The notes under the pieces are model-generated. The model made no database searches and was not told the origin of the DNA. It saw only the letters and a list, made by a program, of their open reading frames with translations. Positions 11,441-23,775 of a stretch of DNA of 64,000 nucleotides are shown one piece after another. The stretch lies in NCBI GenBank assembly GCA_037447655.1, contig JBBHKE010003308.1, forward strand, positions 126,001 through 190,000. Direction: 5' to 3'. Source of the DNA: Zygnema cylindricum. Its lineage: Eukaryota; Streptophyta; Zygnematophyceae; Zygnematales; Zygnemataceae. The translations under genes were made by a program, and so were the position numbers. Within the stretch, counting starts at the first letter, position 1. Each line of letters begins with the position of its first letter.

Positions 11441-11645
11441 GTGACTAAGCACTTGGAACGTTTATATGGCCACCGTAGGTGGTGGGCCCATAACCTGAAA
11501 TTATGTGGGCTTCGCTGCCCCACAGAATGCATAGTTCACAAGTAGCCACTAGGATAACATTAACCCACTTTGGTTTCCCCAATAATAACTGCCACCTTGG
11601 CAGGCAATGACACCGACCAGCCTCACCCGTGTGAGGAAAAAACTC

Positions 11646-11994
11646 CCTTGAGTCCAACGCAAAAAGATTCACTGAAGTTCCCTTAAGGAATTAGTTATGG
11701 CTGGCCAAAGACAACCTATTTATTCACAAAGTCACTTGGAGAGAGGTGCCTCAAATATTACTAAGTCCTAGTATGCCTAATCTCAGCTACCTATTACTAA
11801 ACCCTAGTCCAATAGGAACCCCTTGAGTCCAACGCAAAAAGATTCACTGAAGCTCCCTTAAGGAATTAGTTATGGCTGGCCAAAGACAGCCTATTTATTC
11901 ACAAAGTCACTTGGAGAGAGGTGCCTCAAATATTACTAAGTCCTAGTCTGCCTAATCTCAGCTACCTATTACTAAACCCTAGTCCAATAGGAAC
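11646..11994. repeat. 175-bp tandem duplication inside LTR copy
   Basis: Two adjacent copies beginning CCTTGAGTCCAACGC differ at only about four positions. The high identity shows that the duplication happened after the LTR had diverged from the 38 kb family member. Confidence 0.85.
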
Positions 11995-12349
11995 ATTATA
12001 TAGTACAAAAAGGTACGGTGGCCGATGTACATATTGTACAACCATTGTACGACATGGTCTTCAAGGTGATGCCTGTCAAATTGAGAGCCATGGTTCCTTC
12101 ACCCATCTTCTTTGGTATCCAATAGTGTGACGCCATGTGGCATTAGGTGACGTTATCTCCAAAGGTCGCCAAAAGGTCATTCCGGGTGGCAACTGCAACG
12201 ACGACCGTCCAATCAATTAAATTTACACTGTTCAGATTCGCGTTCGTGAATAAATTGTTTCACATGCGTCTCGTAGTGAGTTTAGCGAGAATTTGTTATC
12301 GTGTCACAATTTAAGTATGTATCAAATCTAATAATTTTATCGTTGCGTT

Positions 12350-12422
12350 GACAGCTTAATGGTTAAGGCGTCCCATTATATGTGGTTGGTAGGACCCAAG
12401 TTCAAATCCGGTCAAAGGTGGC
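12350..12422 (+). other. tRNA-like module in LTR copy
   Basis: CAGCTTAATGG matches the Pol III A-box pattern except the first base, and AGTTCAAATCC about 47 bp downstream matches the B box except one base. The module aligns with the antisense tRNA-like segment in both LTRs at 38.5 and 41.6 kb. The stems are poor, so it is not a functional tRNA gene. Confidence 0.5.
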
Positions 12423-12498
12423 ATTTTGGTAAAAATGCCCTCTACTTCAGCGTACCACCTTTTTGAATAGCGCAACAGGTATGGCGTGTCTTTCATTC

Positions 12499-12551
12499 TC
12501 TCTCTCTCTCTATCTCTCTCTCTCTCTATGTGTCTCTCTCTCTCTCTCTCG
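12499..12551 (+). repeat. (CT)n tract
   Basis: This CT-rich tract sits where the inverted LTR is expected to carry its own CT-rich run (ACTCTCTCTTCAC in the antisense of the 41.4 kb LTR). It is followed by about 50 bp of ordinary sequence and then by the purine array in the opposite polarity. Confidence 0.85.
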
Positions 12552-12600
12552 TTACAGAGTAAACAAAAACAGAGACAAGATATTAATTACCTTTTTTCAA

Positions 12601-15600
12601 TAGAGGGAGAGGGAGAGAGAAAGAAAGAGATGGAGAGGGGTAGAGAGGAAGAAAGTGAAAGAGGAAAGAGATAAGGAGAGGGGGAGGGAAAGGGAGAGCG
12701 AGAGGGAGAGGGAGAGAGAGATGAAAAGGGAGAGGGAGAGAGGGGGGGAAAGAGGGGGAGAGGGAAAGGGAGAGGGAGAGGAAAAGGGAGAGGGAGAGGG
12801 GAGGAGAGAGAAATGGAGAGGAGAGGGAGAGGAAGAGGGAGAGGGAGAGGGAGTGGGAAATTGAGAGGTAGAGGGAAAGGGAGTGATGGAGAGGGGTAGA
12901 GAGGGAGAAAAGGAGAGAGGGAGAGAGTGAGGGAGTGGGGGAGGGAAAAGGAGAGATGGAGAGGGGTGTAGAGGGAGAAAGGGAGTGAGGGAGAGGGGGA
13001 GGGAAAGGGAGAGGAAGAGAGAGAGGGAGAGAGAGAGGGAGAGAGGGGGAGAAAGAGAGGGAGAGGGAGAGGGTGTGGGAGGAAGGGGAGAGTGAGAGGG
13101 GAGGAGAGAGTAAGGGAGAGGAGAGGGGAGAGGAAAGGGTAGAAGGGAGGAAATGGGAGAGGGTGAGGGAGAGGGAGAGGGAGAGGGAGTTGGAGACAAG
13201 GAGGGAGAGGTAAAGGGAGAGGGAGAGGGAGAGGGAGAGGAAGAGGGAGCGGGAGAGGGAGAGGGAGAGCGAGAGGGAAAAGGAGAGGGAGACGGAGATG
13301 GAGTGGGAGTGGGAAAGTGAGAGGTAGAAAGAAAGGGAGACATGGAGAGGCGTGGAGAGGGAAAAGGAGAGAGAGGGAGAGAGAAAGAGGGAGAGGGGGA
13401 TGGAAAAGGAGAGATGGAGAGGAATGGAGAGGGAGAAAAGGAGAGATGGAGAGAAAGAGAGAGAGATGGGGAGGGAAAGGGAGAGCGAGAGGGAGAGGGA
13501 GAGAGAGATGGTAAAGGAGAGGGAGAGAGGGGGGAGAGAATGAAGAGGGAGCAAAAGAGGGAGAGAGAGAAGGAGAGGGACAAAGGAGAGGGAGTGAGAC
13601 AGAAGAGAGGGAGGAGGGAGAGGGAAAGGGAGAGGGAGAGGGAGAGAAAGGAGGGGAAGGAGAGGGATAGGGAGAGGGAGAAGGGGAGGGAGTGGGAGAG
13701 GGAGAGGGGGAGAGAAAGTAAGAGGGCGAGGGAGAGGAATAGATGGAGAGGGAGAGGGAGAGGAAAGAAGGGATAGGGAGAGTGAGAGGGAGATGGAGAG
13801 GGAGAGGGAGAGGGAGAGGAAGAGGGAGCGAGAGAGGGAGAGGGAGAGCGAGAGGGAAAAGGAGAGGGAGACGGAGATGGAGTGGGAGTGGGAAAGTGAG
13901 AGGTAGAAAGAAAGGGAGAGATGGAGAGGCGTGGAGAGGGAAAAGGAGAGAGAGGGAGAGAGAAAGAGGGAGAGGGGAATGGAAAAGGAGAGATGGAGAG
14001 GAATGGAGAGGGACAAAGGAGAGGGAGTGAGACAGAGGAGAGGGAGGAGGGAGAGGGAGAGGGAGAGGGAGAGAGAGATGGTAAAGGAGAGGGAGAGAGG
14101 GGGGAGAGAATGAAGAGGGAGCAAAAGAGGGAGAGAGAGGAGAGGGACAAAGGAGAGGGAGTGAGACAGAGGAGAGGGAGGAGGGAGAGGGAGAGGGAGA
14201 GGGAGAGGGAGAGAAAGGAGGGGAAGGAGAGGGATAGGGAGAGGGAGAAGGGGAGGGAGTGGGAGAGGGAGTGGGGGAGAGAAAGTAAGAGGGCGAGGGA
14301 GAGGAATAGAAGGAGAGGGAGAGGGAGAGGAAAGAAGGGATAGGGATAGGGAGAGTGAGAGGGAGAGGGAGAGGGAGAGGGGGAGAGGAGAGGTGAGAGG
14401 GAGGGTTAGTGGAGTGAAAGGGAGAGGGTGAGGGGAAGGGAGAGGGAGTGGTAGAGGGAGAGGGATAGGGAAAGTGAGAGGGAGAGGGGGAGGGTGAGGG
14501 AGAGAAAGAGGGAGAGGGAGAGGGAAAGGGAGAGGGAATGGGAGAGATAGAGAGGGGTGGAGAGGGAGAAAGAGAGAGATGGAGAGAGAGAGGGAGAGGG
14601 GGAGGGAAAGGAAGAGTGAGAAGGAGAGTGAGAGAGAGGGAGAGGGCGAGGGATAGGGAGAGAGGGAGAGGGAGAGGGAAAGGGAGATAGAGGGAGAAAG
14701 AGTGTGAGAGGGAGAGGGAGTGGACGAGGTGGAGAGGGAATGGGGGTGAGAGGAGTGTAAGACGGAGAGGAAGAGGTAGAGGGACAGGGAGAGAGAAAGG
14801 GAGAGGGAGAGGGAGAGGGAGAGGGAGTGGAAGATGTGGAGAAGGAATAGGAGTGAGAGGAGAGGGAGAGGGAGAGGGAGAGTTAGATGTAGAGGGAGCG
14901 AGAGGGAAAGGGAGAGGGAGGGGAGGAGAGGTGAAGATGAAGAGGGAGAGGTATAGAGGGAGAGGGTGAGGGAGAGGGAAAGGGAGGTAGGGAGAGAGAG
15001 GGAGAAGAGTGTGAGAGGGAGAGGGAGTGGAAGAGGTGGAGAGGGAGTGGGAGTGAGAGGAGGAGAGGGAGAGGGAGAGAGAATGGGAGAGATGGAGAGG
15101 GGTGGAAAGGAAGAAAGCGAAAGAGAGAGAGAGAGAGGGAGAGGGGGAGGAAAAGAGAGCAAGAAGGAGAGGGAGGGAGAAATGGAAAGGGAGAGGGAGA
15201 GAGGGGGAGAGGGAAAGTGAGAGGGAGAGGGAAAGGGAGAGGGAGAGGGATAGGAAGAGGGAGAGGGGAGGAGAGAGTAAGGGAGAGGAGAGGGAAGAGG
15301 AAGGGTTAGGGGGGAGGGAAAGGTAGAGGGTGAGGGATAGGGGAGAGGGAGAGGGAGAGGAAGAGGAAGAGAGAGAGGGAGAGGGAGAGGGAGTGGGAAA
15401 GTGAGAGGTAGAAGGAAAGGAAGAGATGGATAGGGGTGGAGTGGGAGCTAAGGAGAAAGGGAGAGAGAGAGGGAGAGGGGGAGGGAAAGGGAGAGATGGA
15501 GAGGGGTGGAGAGGGAGAAAGGGAGAGAGGGAGAGAGGGTGAGGGGCAGATAAAAGGAGAGCAAGAGGGAGAGGGAGAGAGGGATGGAGAGGGAGAGGGA

Positions 15601-18600
15601 GAGAGGGGGAGAGAGGGAGAGAGGGAGAGGGAGGGGGAGAGGGAGAGGGAGTGGGAGAGGGAGAGGGAGAGGGAGAGGAGAGGAAATAGTAAGGGAAAGG
15701 AGAGGGGAGAGGAAGGGGTAGAGGTGAAGAAAAGGGAGAGGGTGAGGGAGAGGGAAAGGGAGTTGGAGACGGGAAGGGAGAGGTTAAGGGAGAGGGAGAG
15801 GGAGAGGGAGAGGCAAAGGGAGCGAGAGAGGGAGAGGGAGAGGGAGAGCGAGAGAGAAAAGGAGAGGGAGAGGGAGAGGGAGAGGGAGTGGGAAAGTGAG
15901 AGGTAGAGGGAAAGGGAGAGATTGAGAGGGGTGGAGAGGGAGGAGAGTGAGGGAGAGAGAGAGAAGGGGAGGGGGAGGGAAAAGGAAAGATGGAGAGGGG
16001 TGGAGAGGGAGAAAGTGAGAGGGAGAAAGTGAGAGGTAGAGAAAAAGAGGGAGAGGGGGAGGGAAAGCAAGAGCGAGAGGGAGAGGGAGAGAGAGATGGT
16101 AAGGGAGAGGGAGAGAAGGGGGGGAGAGAAGGGGAGAGGGAGCAGAAGAGGGAAAGAGAAAGGGAGAGGGACAGAGGAGATGAAGTGGGACAGAGGAGAG
16201 GGAGGAGAGAAGGGAGAGGTAGAGGGAGAGGGAGAGGGAGAGAAAGGAGGGGAAGGAGAGTGAGAGGGAGAGGGAGAGGGAGAGAAGGGGGGGAGGGAGA
16301 GGGAGAGGGAGGAGAGGAAGAGGGAGGGAGAGGATGAGGGATAGGGAGAGGGAGAGGAAAAGGGATAGGGAGAGGGCAAGAGATGGAGAGGGAGAGGGAG
16401 AGGGAGAGAGAAAAGGAGAGATGGAGAGGGGTGGAGAGGAAGAGAGCGAACGAGGGAGAGAGAGAGAGGGAGAGGGGGAGGGAAAGGGAGAGCAAGAGGG
16501 AGAGGGTGAGAGAAATGGAAAGGGAGAGGGAGAGAGGGAGAGAGGGAAAAGGAGAGGGAGGGAAAGGGAGTTGGAGGGGAAGAGGGGAGGAGAGAGAGTA
16601 AGGGAGAGAAGAGGGAAGAGGAAGGGGGGGTAGGGGGGAGGAAAAGGTGGAGGGTGAGGGATAGGGGAGAGGGAGAGGGAGAGGAAGAGGGAGAAGGAGA
16701 GGGAGAGGGAGAGGGAGTGGGAAAGTGAGAGGTAGAAGGAAAAGGAGAGATGGAGAGGGGTGGAGTGGGAGCTAAGGAGAAAGGGAGAGAGATTGGTAGA
16801 GGGGGAGGGAAAGGGAGAGATGGAGAGGGGTGGAGAGGGAGAAAGGGAGAGATAAAGAGAGGGTGAGGGGTAAGGAAAGGGAGAGCGAGAGGGAGAGGGT
16901 GAGGGAGAGAGGGGGAGAAAGAAGGGGAGAGGGAGAGGGAGTGGGAGAGGGAAAGGGAGAGGGAGAGGGGAGGAAAGAGTAAGGGAGAGGAGAGGGGAGA
17001 GGAAGGGGTAGAGGTGAGGAATAGGGAGAGGGTGAGGGAGAGGGAGAGGGAGAGGGAGAGGGACTTGGAGACGGGGAGGGAGAGGTAAAGGGAGAGGGAG
17101 AGGCAGAGGGAGTTGGAAAGTGAGAGGTAGAGGGAAAGGGAGAGATGGAGAGGGGTGGAGAGGGAGGAGAGTGAGGGAGAGAGAGAGAGGGGGAGGGGGA
17201 GGGAAAAGGAGAGATAGAGAGGGGTGGAGAGGGAGAAAGGGAGAGCGGGAGGGAAAAAGAGGGAGAGGGAGAGGGAAAGCGAGAGCGAGAGGGAGAGGGA
17301 GAGAGAGATGGTAAGGGCGAGGGAGTAAGGGGGGGGAGAGAAGGGAAGAAGGAGCAAAAGAGGGAGAGAGAAAGGGAGAGGAATAGAGGAGAGGGAGTGG
17401 GACAGAGGAGAGGGAGGAGAGGAGGGAGAGGGAGAGGGAGAGGGAGAGGGAGAGGGAGAGTGAGAGAAAGGAGGAGAAGGAGCGTGAGAGGGAGAGGGAG
17501 TGGAAGAGGGGGAGGGAGAGGGAGAGGGAGAGGGGGCGAGAGAGAGGGAGAGAGAGGGGAGATAGAGATGGATGGGGAGAGGGAGATTGAGAGATAGAAA
17601 AGGAGATGGAGAAGGGGGGGAGAGGGGGAGGGAGAGGGAGAGGGAGCGGGAGAGGGAGTGTTAGAGGAGATGGGGAGGGAGAGGGAGAGGGAGAGGGAGA
17701 GGTCGTGAGAGAGGGAGAGAGTTAGAGGGAGAGGGAGAGGGAAAGGGAGATATGGGGAAAAATAGAGGGAGGCAAAGAGTGAGAGGGAGAGGGAGTCGAA
17801 GATGTGGAGAGGGAGTGGGAGTAGGAGTGAGAGGAGGTGAGGGAGAGGGAGAGGTAGAGGGAGAGGGAGAGGGAGAAAGAGAGGGAAAGGGAGAGGGATA
17901 TGGAGAGGGAGAGGGAAAGGGAGAGGGAATGGGAGAGGGAGAGGTAGAGGCAGAGGGAGAGGGAAAAAGAGAGGGAGAGTGAAAGGGAGAGATGTGAAGG
18001 GGTGGAGAGGGAGAAAAGGAGAGAGGGAGAGAGAGAGAGGGAGAAGGGGAGGGGAAGTGAGAGATGGAGAAGGGTGGAGAGGGAGAAAGGGAGCGAGGGA
18101 GAGAGAGAGAGGGAGAGGGGGAGGGAAATCGAGAGCGAGAGGGAGAGGGAGAAAGAGATGGAGAGGGTGAGGCAGAGAGGGGGGGAGAGAAGGGGAGAGG
18201 GAGCAGGAGAACAAAAGAGAGAGAGAGAGGGGTAGAAGAGAGGGAGAGAGGGGGAGAAAGGGGAGAGAGGAGAGAGTGGGAGATGGAGAGGGAGAAGGAG
18301 AGGGAGAGGGAGTGAGAGAGGAGGAGAGGGAAAGGAAGAGAGAGAGGGAGAGGGAGAGAGGGGGAGGAACAAGAAGAAAGAGGAGATAGAGAGGGAGAGG
18401 GAGAAAGAGAGGGAGAGGGAGAGGGAGGAAGAATGTGAAAGGGAGAGGGAGATATGGAGATGGATTTCGAGAGGGAGATTGAGAGTTAGAAATGGAGATG
18501 GAGAGGGAGAGGGAGAGGGGGAGGGAGAGGTAAAGGGAGCGGGAGAGGGAGCGTGAGAGTGGAATAGGGGGAGGGAGAGGGAGAGGGAAAGGGAGAGGGA

Positions 18601-18698
18601 GAGGGAGAGGGAGAGGGAGAGGGAGAGGGAGGGGGGAGGAAGGGGGAGAGGGAGGGTGAGAGAGAGGGAGAGAGGTTGAGGGAGTGGGAGAGGGAGAT
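12601..18698 (+). repeat. 6.1 kb polypurine array based on GGGAGA
   Basis: The plus strand is almost entirely A and G for about 6.1 kb, built from irregular GAGGGA/GGGAGA hexamers with rare C or T. It has higher-order structure: a block around 13255-13790 recurs about 570 bp later, and a block around 15290-15960 recurs about 1.32 kb later (16610-17300), sharing diagnostic strings such as GGAGTGGGAGCTAAGG. Long open frames on both strands are composition artefacts (Ser/Leu/Pro or Arg/Glu/Gly only). Mirror-symmetric purine tracts of this length can adopt triplex DNA and are prone to expansion. Confidence 0.95.
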
Positions 18699-19588
18699 CA
18701 TTCTCAACTATTCTTGTTTTCCCTTCCTTTTGCTTCCACGAAATATGATGCAAACATGATGGACAGCACAACGAATTTACACACGAACGGAACAAACGAT
18801 CCTTTGACAAATATAAAACCCTTTCCACCAATCATTATATTTCCTAAAAAAATATTCGGAGGTGTTTAACAATTTTCACGGTGATTTTGCTTTTGCCTTG
18901 ATGTATGTTCCCTAACACTTTACGAATTTGATTCTTATGGTTTCAATTGTTCAAGACGTAAATAAATGAGTTGTTTGGTGAATAGTTGTTTTAAAATTGA
19001 TTTAAATTTAATAATTGAAGTTTTAAACACACAAATGTTGAAATTTTATATCACAAGCCTAAATATCACAAAATGCCAATAATATTTGCTTCTGCATTTG
19101 TATACCATTTAAAAATGACCAAGAAAGATCGCAATTGTTTATGGTCATGAATAAAAAAATTGGGTAACGTATTTGTTTGAAATTTAAAACCTTTAAATTA
19201 GTGAAAAAATCCAACAATATCAAATTCAAATGTCGGACCCTCAACAAAAGATTCATGGTCTAAAATACGCGAAAAAATAAAGAGATAACAATGCCAAACG
19301 TAAAACTAATCGTTTAAAGCGGCATCGATAACCGTTCCATCATTCATATTTTTGTCACTCTCATAATCATCAGGTTGTTCGTTTCCACCATTTTTACCTG
19401 TCACTGTATCATTTTCTCTTTCTTCTTCCATGGCGGTACCATAACTTGTACTTCATTTGGAGCATTATTACCTCCATGCGAGACGTATTGACATGACACA
19501 TCCCTTTTTTTTCAAAACCATGGATTTTAGCATAACGGCAACCTTTCGGTCGTCTTTCAACACCACCACTATCCCATGTTTGTTCTTC
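18699..19588. other. AT-rich spacer
   Basis: No gene is recognised. The sequence is AT-rich with short direct repeats of AATTTAAA type. Confidence 0.4.
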
Positions 19589-19771
19589 TTAACCTCGAAA
19601 CATGCGAGATGTCATTTTGCGATCGCCATTCAAAGCTTTGGCTTGCGTTTTTTCAAACTCCAACTCCCAATCCGCGTCGAATTTGCCTGGCGCAATAGAA
19701 AAATTGTGGAGGATACATAATGCAAGAATACAAGACACAAAAATTTCCCTTTGCACATGGTAGACTTTCAA
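19589..19771 (-). pseudogene. PIF/Harbinger transposase C-terminal fragment
   Basis: The minus-strand frame reads EIFVSCILALCILHNFSI, matching the conserved C-terminal A-C-x-x-L-H-N region of PIF/Harbinger (DDE_Tnp_4) transposases, which follows the last catalytic Glu. The rest of the domain is not found next to it. It may belong to the same family as the fragment at 25475-26350, on the same strand about 6 kb away. Confidence 0.45.
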
Positions 19772-19973
19772 AAGATGCTTCCATTATGCATTCAGGTTAT
19801 TTCCACTATCGTGCATAAGATAGAAGCGGGGAAACCATGGATCATACCCACCAAAGTCATGCTCACAAATATAAATGTACAAACGAAAAAAAATATGGAA
19901 GGACAAAAAATATTTACACCATGATAAAGAATAAATGTGAATATGACACTAGGAAAAAGGGAAGAATACTCCC

Positions 19974-20357
19974 CTAAAGTGAGAGGGGCCCAATAATTAG
20001 CCCCCCAAGCTCCTTAGCCTGTACAGGAGTTCGTGAACACAACTGGGAGGAGTTGGTCAACAAAACTAGGAGCCTGGGACAGCCATGGCGGCAACAATGG
20101 TCAACCGAGTTCAAAGATAATAGAGGAGCTATGCACTCCATGTAGAACCCCTGATCACCACCCGTACATGTATACACCCTCTGCAAACTCAAAATCTTGT
20201 TAGTATCAATGTCACCCACAAGGAGAATGTGTGGAGGGACATTGGGGTCGAAAGTATCCAAGAGATGACGTGAGTCAAGAATAAGACCGAGCTCTCTGAA
20301 ATTTTTGGCAATGATGGGCTGTCCAGTAGGATACTTTTTGCGAAAAAAGAGTCGCAA
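19974..20357 (-). other. Unrecognised minus-strand frame downstream of protease remnant
   Basis: The frame of 127 codons includes YPTGQPIIAKNFRELGLIL and PNVPPHILLVGDIDTNKIL. It lies 3' (on the minus strand) of the gag and protease-like remnants and probably belongs to the same dead element, but no RT motif is visible and I do not recognise it. Confidence 0.25.
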
Positions 20358-20639
20358 ATGTCTTCCCTAAGGTCGGTATTGGAAAATGCAGGAGGGGAGA
20401 AAGCTATATGTGCCGTAGTGTTAAGCTAAATGTGCCATGTGGGTAACAGTTTGCGCGTAGAGATAAGAGGGAGGTAGATTTTGCATTCCGGGAAGTTAGA
20501 GGGACGCTAGGAGAAGGTTTGATCATGCATAACTACTCCCCCACCGATTCGGAAGATAACATCATGACCCACTAATCATTCGTAATCGTTACTTTTTGTG
20601 ACCAATTCTCGGACAGAAATTTCCACGCACTCACTCTTA

Positions 20640-20840
20640 GTTTCGTTTTGGAATCAAAAGACGAGCTGGTCCTTGGTGATTCCAAGCACCAGTTCCGTGG
20701 TACCGTCTGAAGTGAGAAGTTGAATAGCCGTAGCTTAGAGCTTGTCTGCGGTCAGACCAAGCTTGAGCGCAAATTTGGATCCGAGGATCACGGGTTTGGC
20801 TCTGGTATCTATGAGAGGGAGAGAAAGAGCAACACCATTA
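20640..20840 (-). pseudogene. Retropepsin-like protease remnant
   Basis: The minus strand reads LPLIDTRAKPVILGSKFAL, then KLGLTADKL and, after a stop, QLLTSDGTTELVLG. This is the layout of a retroviral-type aspartic protease: the catalytic DTGA is changed to DTRA, followed by the I-L-G and A-D-G segments. The Gly-to-Arg change and the internal stop indicate an inactive copy. It lies 3' of the zinc-knuckle and gag remnants, as expected for gag-pol order. Confidence 0.5.
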
Positions 20841-21361
20841 ACGGAGAAGACTTTTGAGGGTTGTCGCTAAAACAAATATGAGGGTCGAGGTTACGGCGCT
20901 CATCTGCGGTAGCCGCCTGATTAACTGACAGACTACGGAGCAACTGCAACCTCCTGAAAACCGCGGTTGCAGCGACTTGGTTAACTAGAGGAGAGGCTTT
21001 GGGAACCTCATGAACAAGAGGAGAGGCTTTAACGTCATCCACTATGGCACAAAGCCACATTGGAGGAAGTCGTGTTTACTAGAGAATAGAGAGATTCTTT
21101 CTCAAACGAAAGTGGAATTCATAATTCTTTAATTTACCGTCCCGATTGTGGTCAAGAAAATCCTTATCAAAAGTAACTACCCGTTGTTAGATGGTAGAAT
21201 CCCGGAGGATTCGGCCAGCCAACAATGGCATGTGGACGATTGTCCTCCCCATCCCCGTGAATTGGGGTTTCACTTCGGCCATGAAGACAACAAATTGCCC
21301 TTTCATCATGGCGGCCATCATCACTTACAACTTGGCCTTTTCCCTCTCTTGTCGAGAGATC

Positions 21362-22469
21362 TTAGGCGAAGTCACCTCTTTCTCGGTCTTCGTAGAAAGA
21401 GTGACCGGCTTTGCCGAACGAGCAGTAATTCCGCGTTTTGAATCTAATTCTGATAAAAAAAATTGGGGTCTTTAACATGGCAACGGTGGACGTAATGTCC
21501 CTTCTGTTGGCAATATATGCATGTGGCTTACTTATTTCGGCACATACGGGCAACGTGCTCGTGTTTCTATATCAAAAACACAATCGGTGTCCGGTATTAA
21601 TGGGCATGCTTCCCATGGTTAGCGTGTTTGAAAGATTACTGTTGGGCCGTGGGCTCCTTGGTGGGGATAGTGGGGAACCAACTTCCGAACGATCATGAGT
21701 TTCCCACCAACATGATTGCCTCTTATATTCAACAGTATATTGAGCGGTTTGATCAAAGGTGAATTTCAATCCGTAAGTCAGAGTGAGATGACTTTGTATA
21801 ATATGTTTCGAGTGATATGGAAACTGTCCAACAATTAAACGGCTTCCGCATTGAACATTAGGTCCGGTAAATCTTCCCATAAAGTCTCCATGCGAGCTGC
21901 AAAGCGAGAGCAATTTCAGCTTGTTTACGTGTGAAATTCATCAATTCATTCACTTGATCTGCGTTTTGCATCCAATACTCTTCTTCTAAGAGATCAAACA
22001 TGACAAAAAGTGGATCCCGCAATGAAATTCTCATCCCTGATCGTGATGGAAAAGTAGCACGCGCACTACGACATATTGCCGAGAAATTTTTGGAACGACG
22101 AGAACAAGGACATTACCTTGGGCATCTAAGACCTCTGGAAAAGCAGCTTGGTATTAGATATTCACTTGTCCAATGACCTCAGGTGTACGAGCAAAAAGAG
22201 GGGAATTTTTTTGTCATCGCGAGTATAGCATCATACTTGAAGGAATATAATGTACGGGCTGAACCTTTGAGGTACCCACCAAGAAGAGAGAATGCTACAT
22301 GAAGATTAAATTGATCTTGATAGGGAAATGCCAAATCACACATTTCGGTATCATATAGCATACAATAATATAATAAAGACATGGTATTTTTCATCCCTGA
22401 AAAGCATAATTGCATCCTCCCCATGCCCCACTCTGAAAAGGAAGCCATGTCGTCAAAGGAAGAATGCAC
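21362..22469 (-). pseudogene. Degenerate retrotransposon gag with zinc knuckle
   Basis: Several minus-strand frames together look like one decayed gag. The 5' part (22469-22179) contains DLAFPYQDQFNLHVAF and LLGGYLKGSARTLYSF. A middle part has YWMQNADQVNELMNFTRKQA. The 3' part (21362-21553) contains NYCSFGKAGHSFYED, a CCHC knuckle in which the second and last Cys are changed. Frameshifts and stops separate the parts. With the protease remnant this is a gag-protease module. Reverse transcriptase and LTRs were not found. Superfamily (Ty3 or other) is not assigned. Confidence 0.45.
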
Positions 22470-23775
22470 TGGTGGTTCTAAGATTGGACTGACCGAAAAC
22501 TGAAATGTGAGAAAATTGGAAAAGATTTCCTCTAAAAAGTCTTTTTCGGTTCTATCTAGGTATGACCTAGAGGAAAACTGATGATAATGATGAGATTGTA
22601 GTCAATTCCGACCAAACTGTCACAGATCTTTGGGCCGTAACCGAAACGGTTGCGTCCGTAGACTCGGAGAAACTAGAAAGATCTGACTATGACGGACGGG
22701 AAGCTGTCCCTCCGCGAGTAGATCCGGATTGACAACGTAAGTTATCCCAATCCGTGGGCATAAACGAAGAGAAAACCTTCGATTATGACTAGAAATTTCA
22801 GAACGGCTTAATCGAGGTGTGTAAAATGACAGGCCAATCCACACAAAACAGGTCAACACACGAAGTCTCTAGCATGACCAGATGATTAGATATAGCAAAA
22901 AGTTGAAATACCAAATCCTCTACCATGCAAACAATGGGCAAGGCCGAAGGGCTAGATTTATTAAAAAATATGGAGCTATCCAAGCACCTTACGGTGTAGA
23001 TCTACTGCAGCACAGACAAAAAAACACCTATACAGTGCTACCCATGGCAAGATTTAGGAAGAAATACCATTCTAGATAGGTACAAAAAAACCTAAAGGCC
23101 ACTCACGGTCAGATAGCATACAAAGAAAGCACAGAAAATGCAAATGCTCAATCAAAAAGGTTCGTAATTAAACCAATCCCGCTGATCCCCTACACGAGTG
23201 TCCACACTATAACGTGACGCTCTTGCACCCGCAAGGCATCGAGATACTTATAAACGTCTTTTATACTCTGTTGAGTACTAAAATTGAACCCGACTTGTTT
23301 GGAGCAATTCGGATTTTGCAGAGTCATCAAGAATAGAATCCGCACCGGTTCCGAATAATCGTGCCTAGAACCTCAACTCCACACCAAAGGATTTAGTATC
23401 CTGCTAATGTATGTGTATCATCTATATGCCAGGTTATACCTAACTATAAAGCAGTGATAGTTTTAGGTTGTAATTCGTGCAACACTAATATATGAAATAT
23501 ACATTGTTTTTCTAGGTTTTCTGAATGATTAAATTTATTAGAAGGAATGGAAAAAAAATATCAAATCCAACACAAAGAAAACATCAACCATATAGCAAAT
23601 GAAAATGGAACGAATGAAAGAAAGATAAGAAACATTGAGGAAAAAATCAAGATTAAACACAAAGTACAGTAGAATTAAGCAACCGGTGTCCCGAACCCTA
23701 ATTCCACGATGCAAAAACCAAGAATCCGTGACCACGAAATAGTATGAAGCTGACCCAGGGAATAGGTAAAAAAAA
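22470..23775. other. Non-coding stretch, nothing recognised
   Basis: Short open frames occur but none has a recognisable motif. The left part may include more of the degenerate gag element upstream region. Confidence 0.35.

Larger units (their letters stand above)
11445..12440 (-). mobile_element. Diverged LTR plus gag start, gag-only LTR family, inverted
   Basis: Read on the minus strand, this matches the LTR and gag start of the element at 38271-42471. Shared blocks include the gag start (FILW-like to GYGPTTYGGHINVP versus VMGPPSRVPMFDG), the LTR end (ATTTCA then GGTTATGGGCCCACC), CCTATTGGACTAGGGTTTA, TTGTACAATGGTTGTACA, GCGAATCTGAAC and the tRNA-like module. The LTR boundary falls near 11495-11496. 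The LTR continues to the tRNA-like part at 12350-12422 and probably into the CT tract at 12499. A 175-bp direct duplication (11646-11820 and 11821-11994) is internal. The rest of the element is missing. Confidence 0.7.

Noticed and set aside
12350-12422. Functional tRNA gene
   Set aside because: A and B boxes are each one base off and the stems do not pair well. It aligns with LTR sequence, so it is part of a mobile element.
12583-18831. Very long open frames (up to about 1300 codons) on the minus strand and many shorter ones on the plus strand
   Set aside because: They translate only as Ser/Leu/Pro or Arg/Glu/Gly strings. A purine-only strand cannot form stop codons in most frames except TGA/TAA/TAG with T, which is almost absent here, so the length has no coding meaning.
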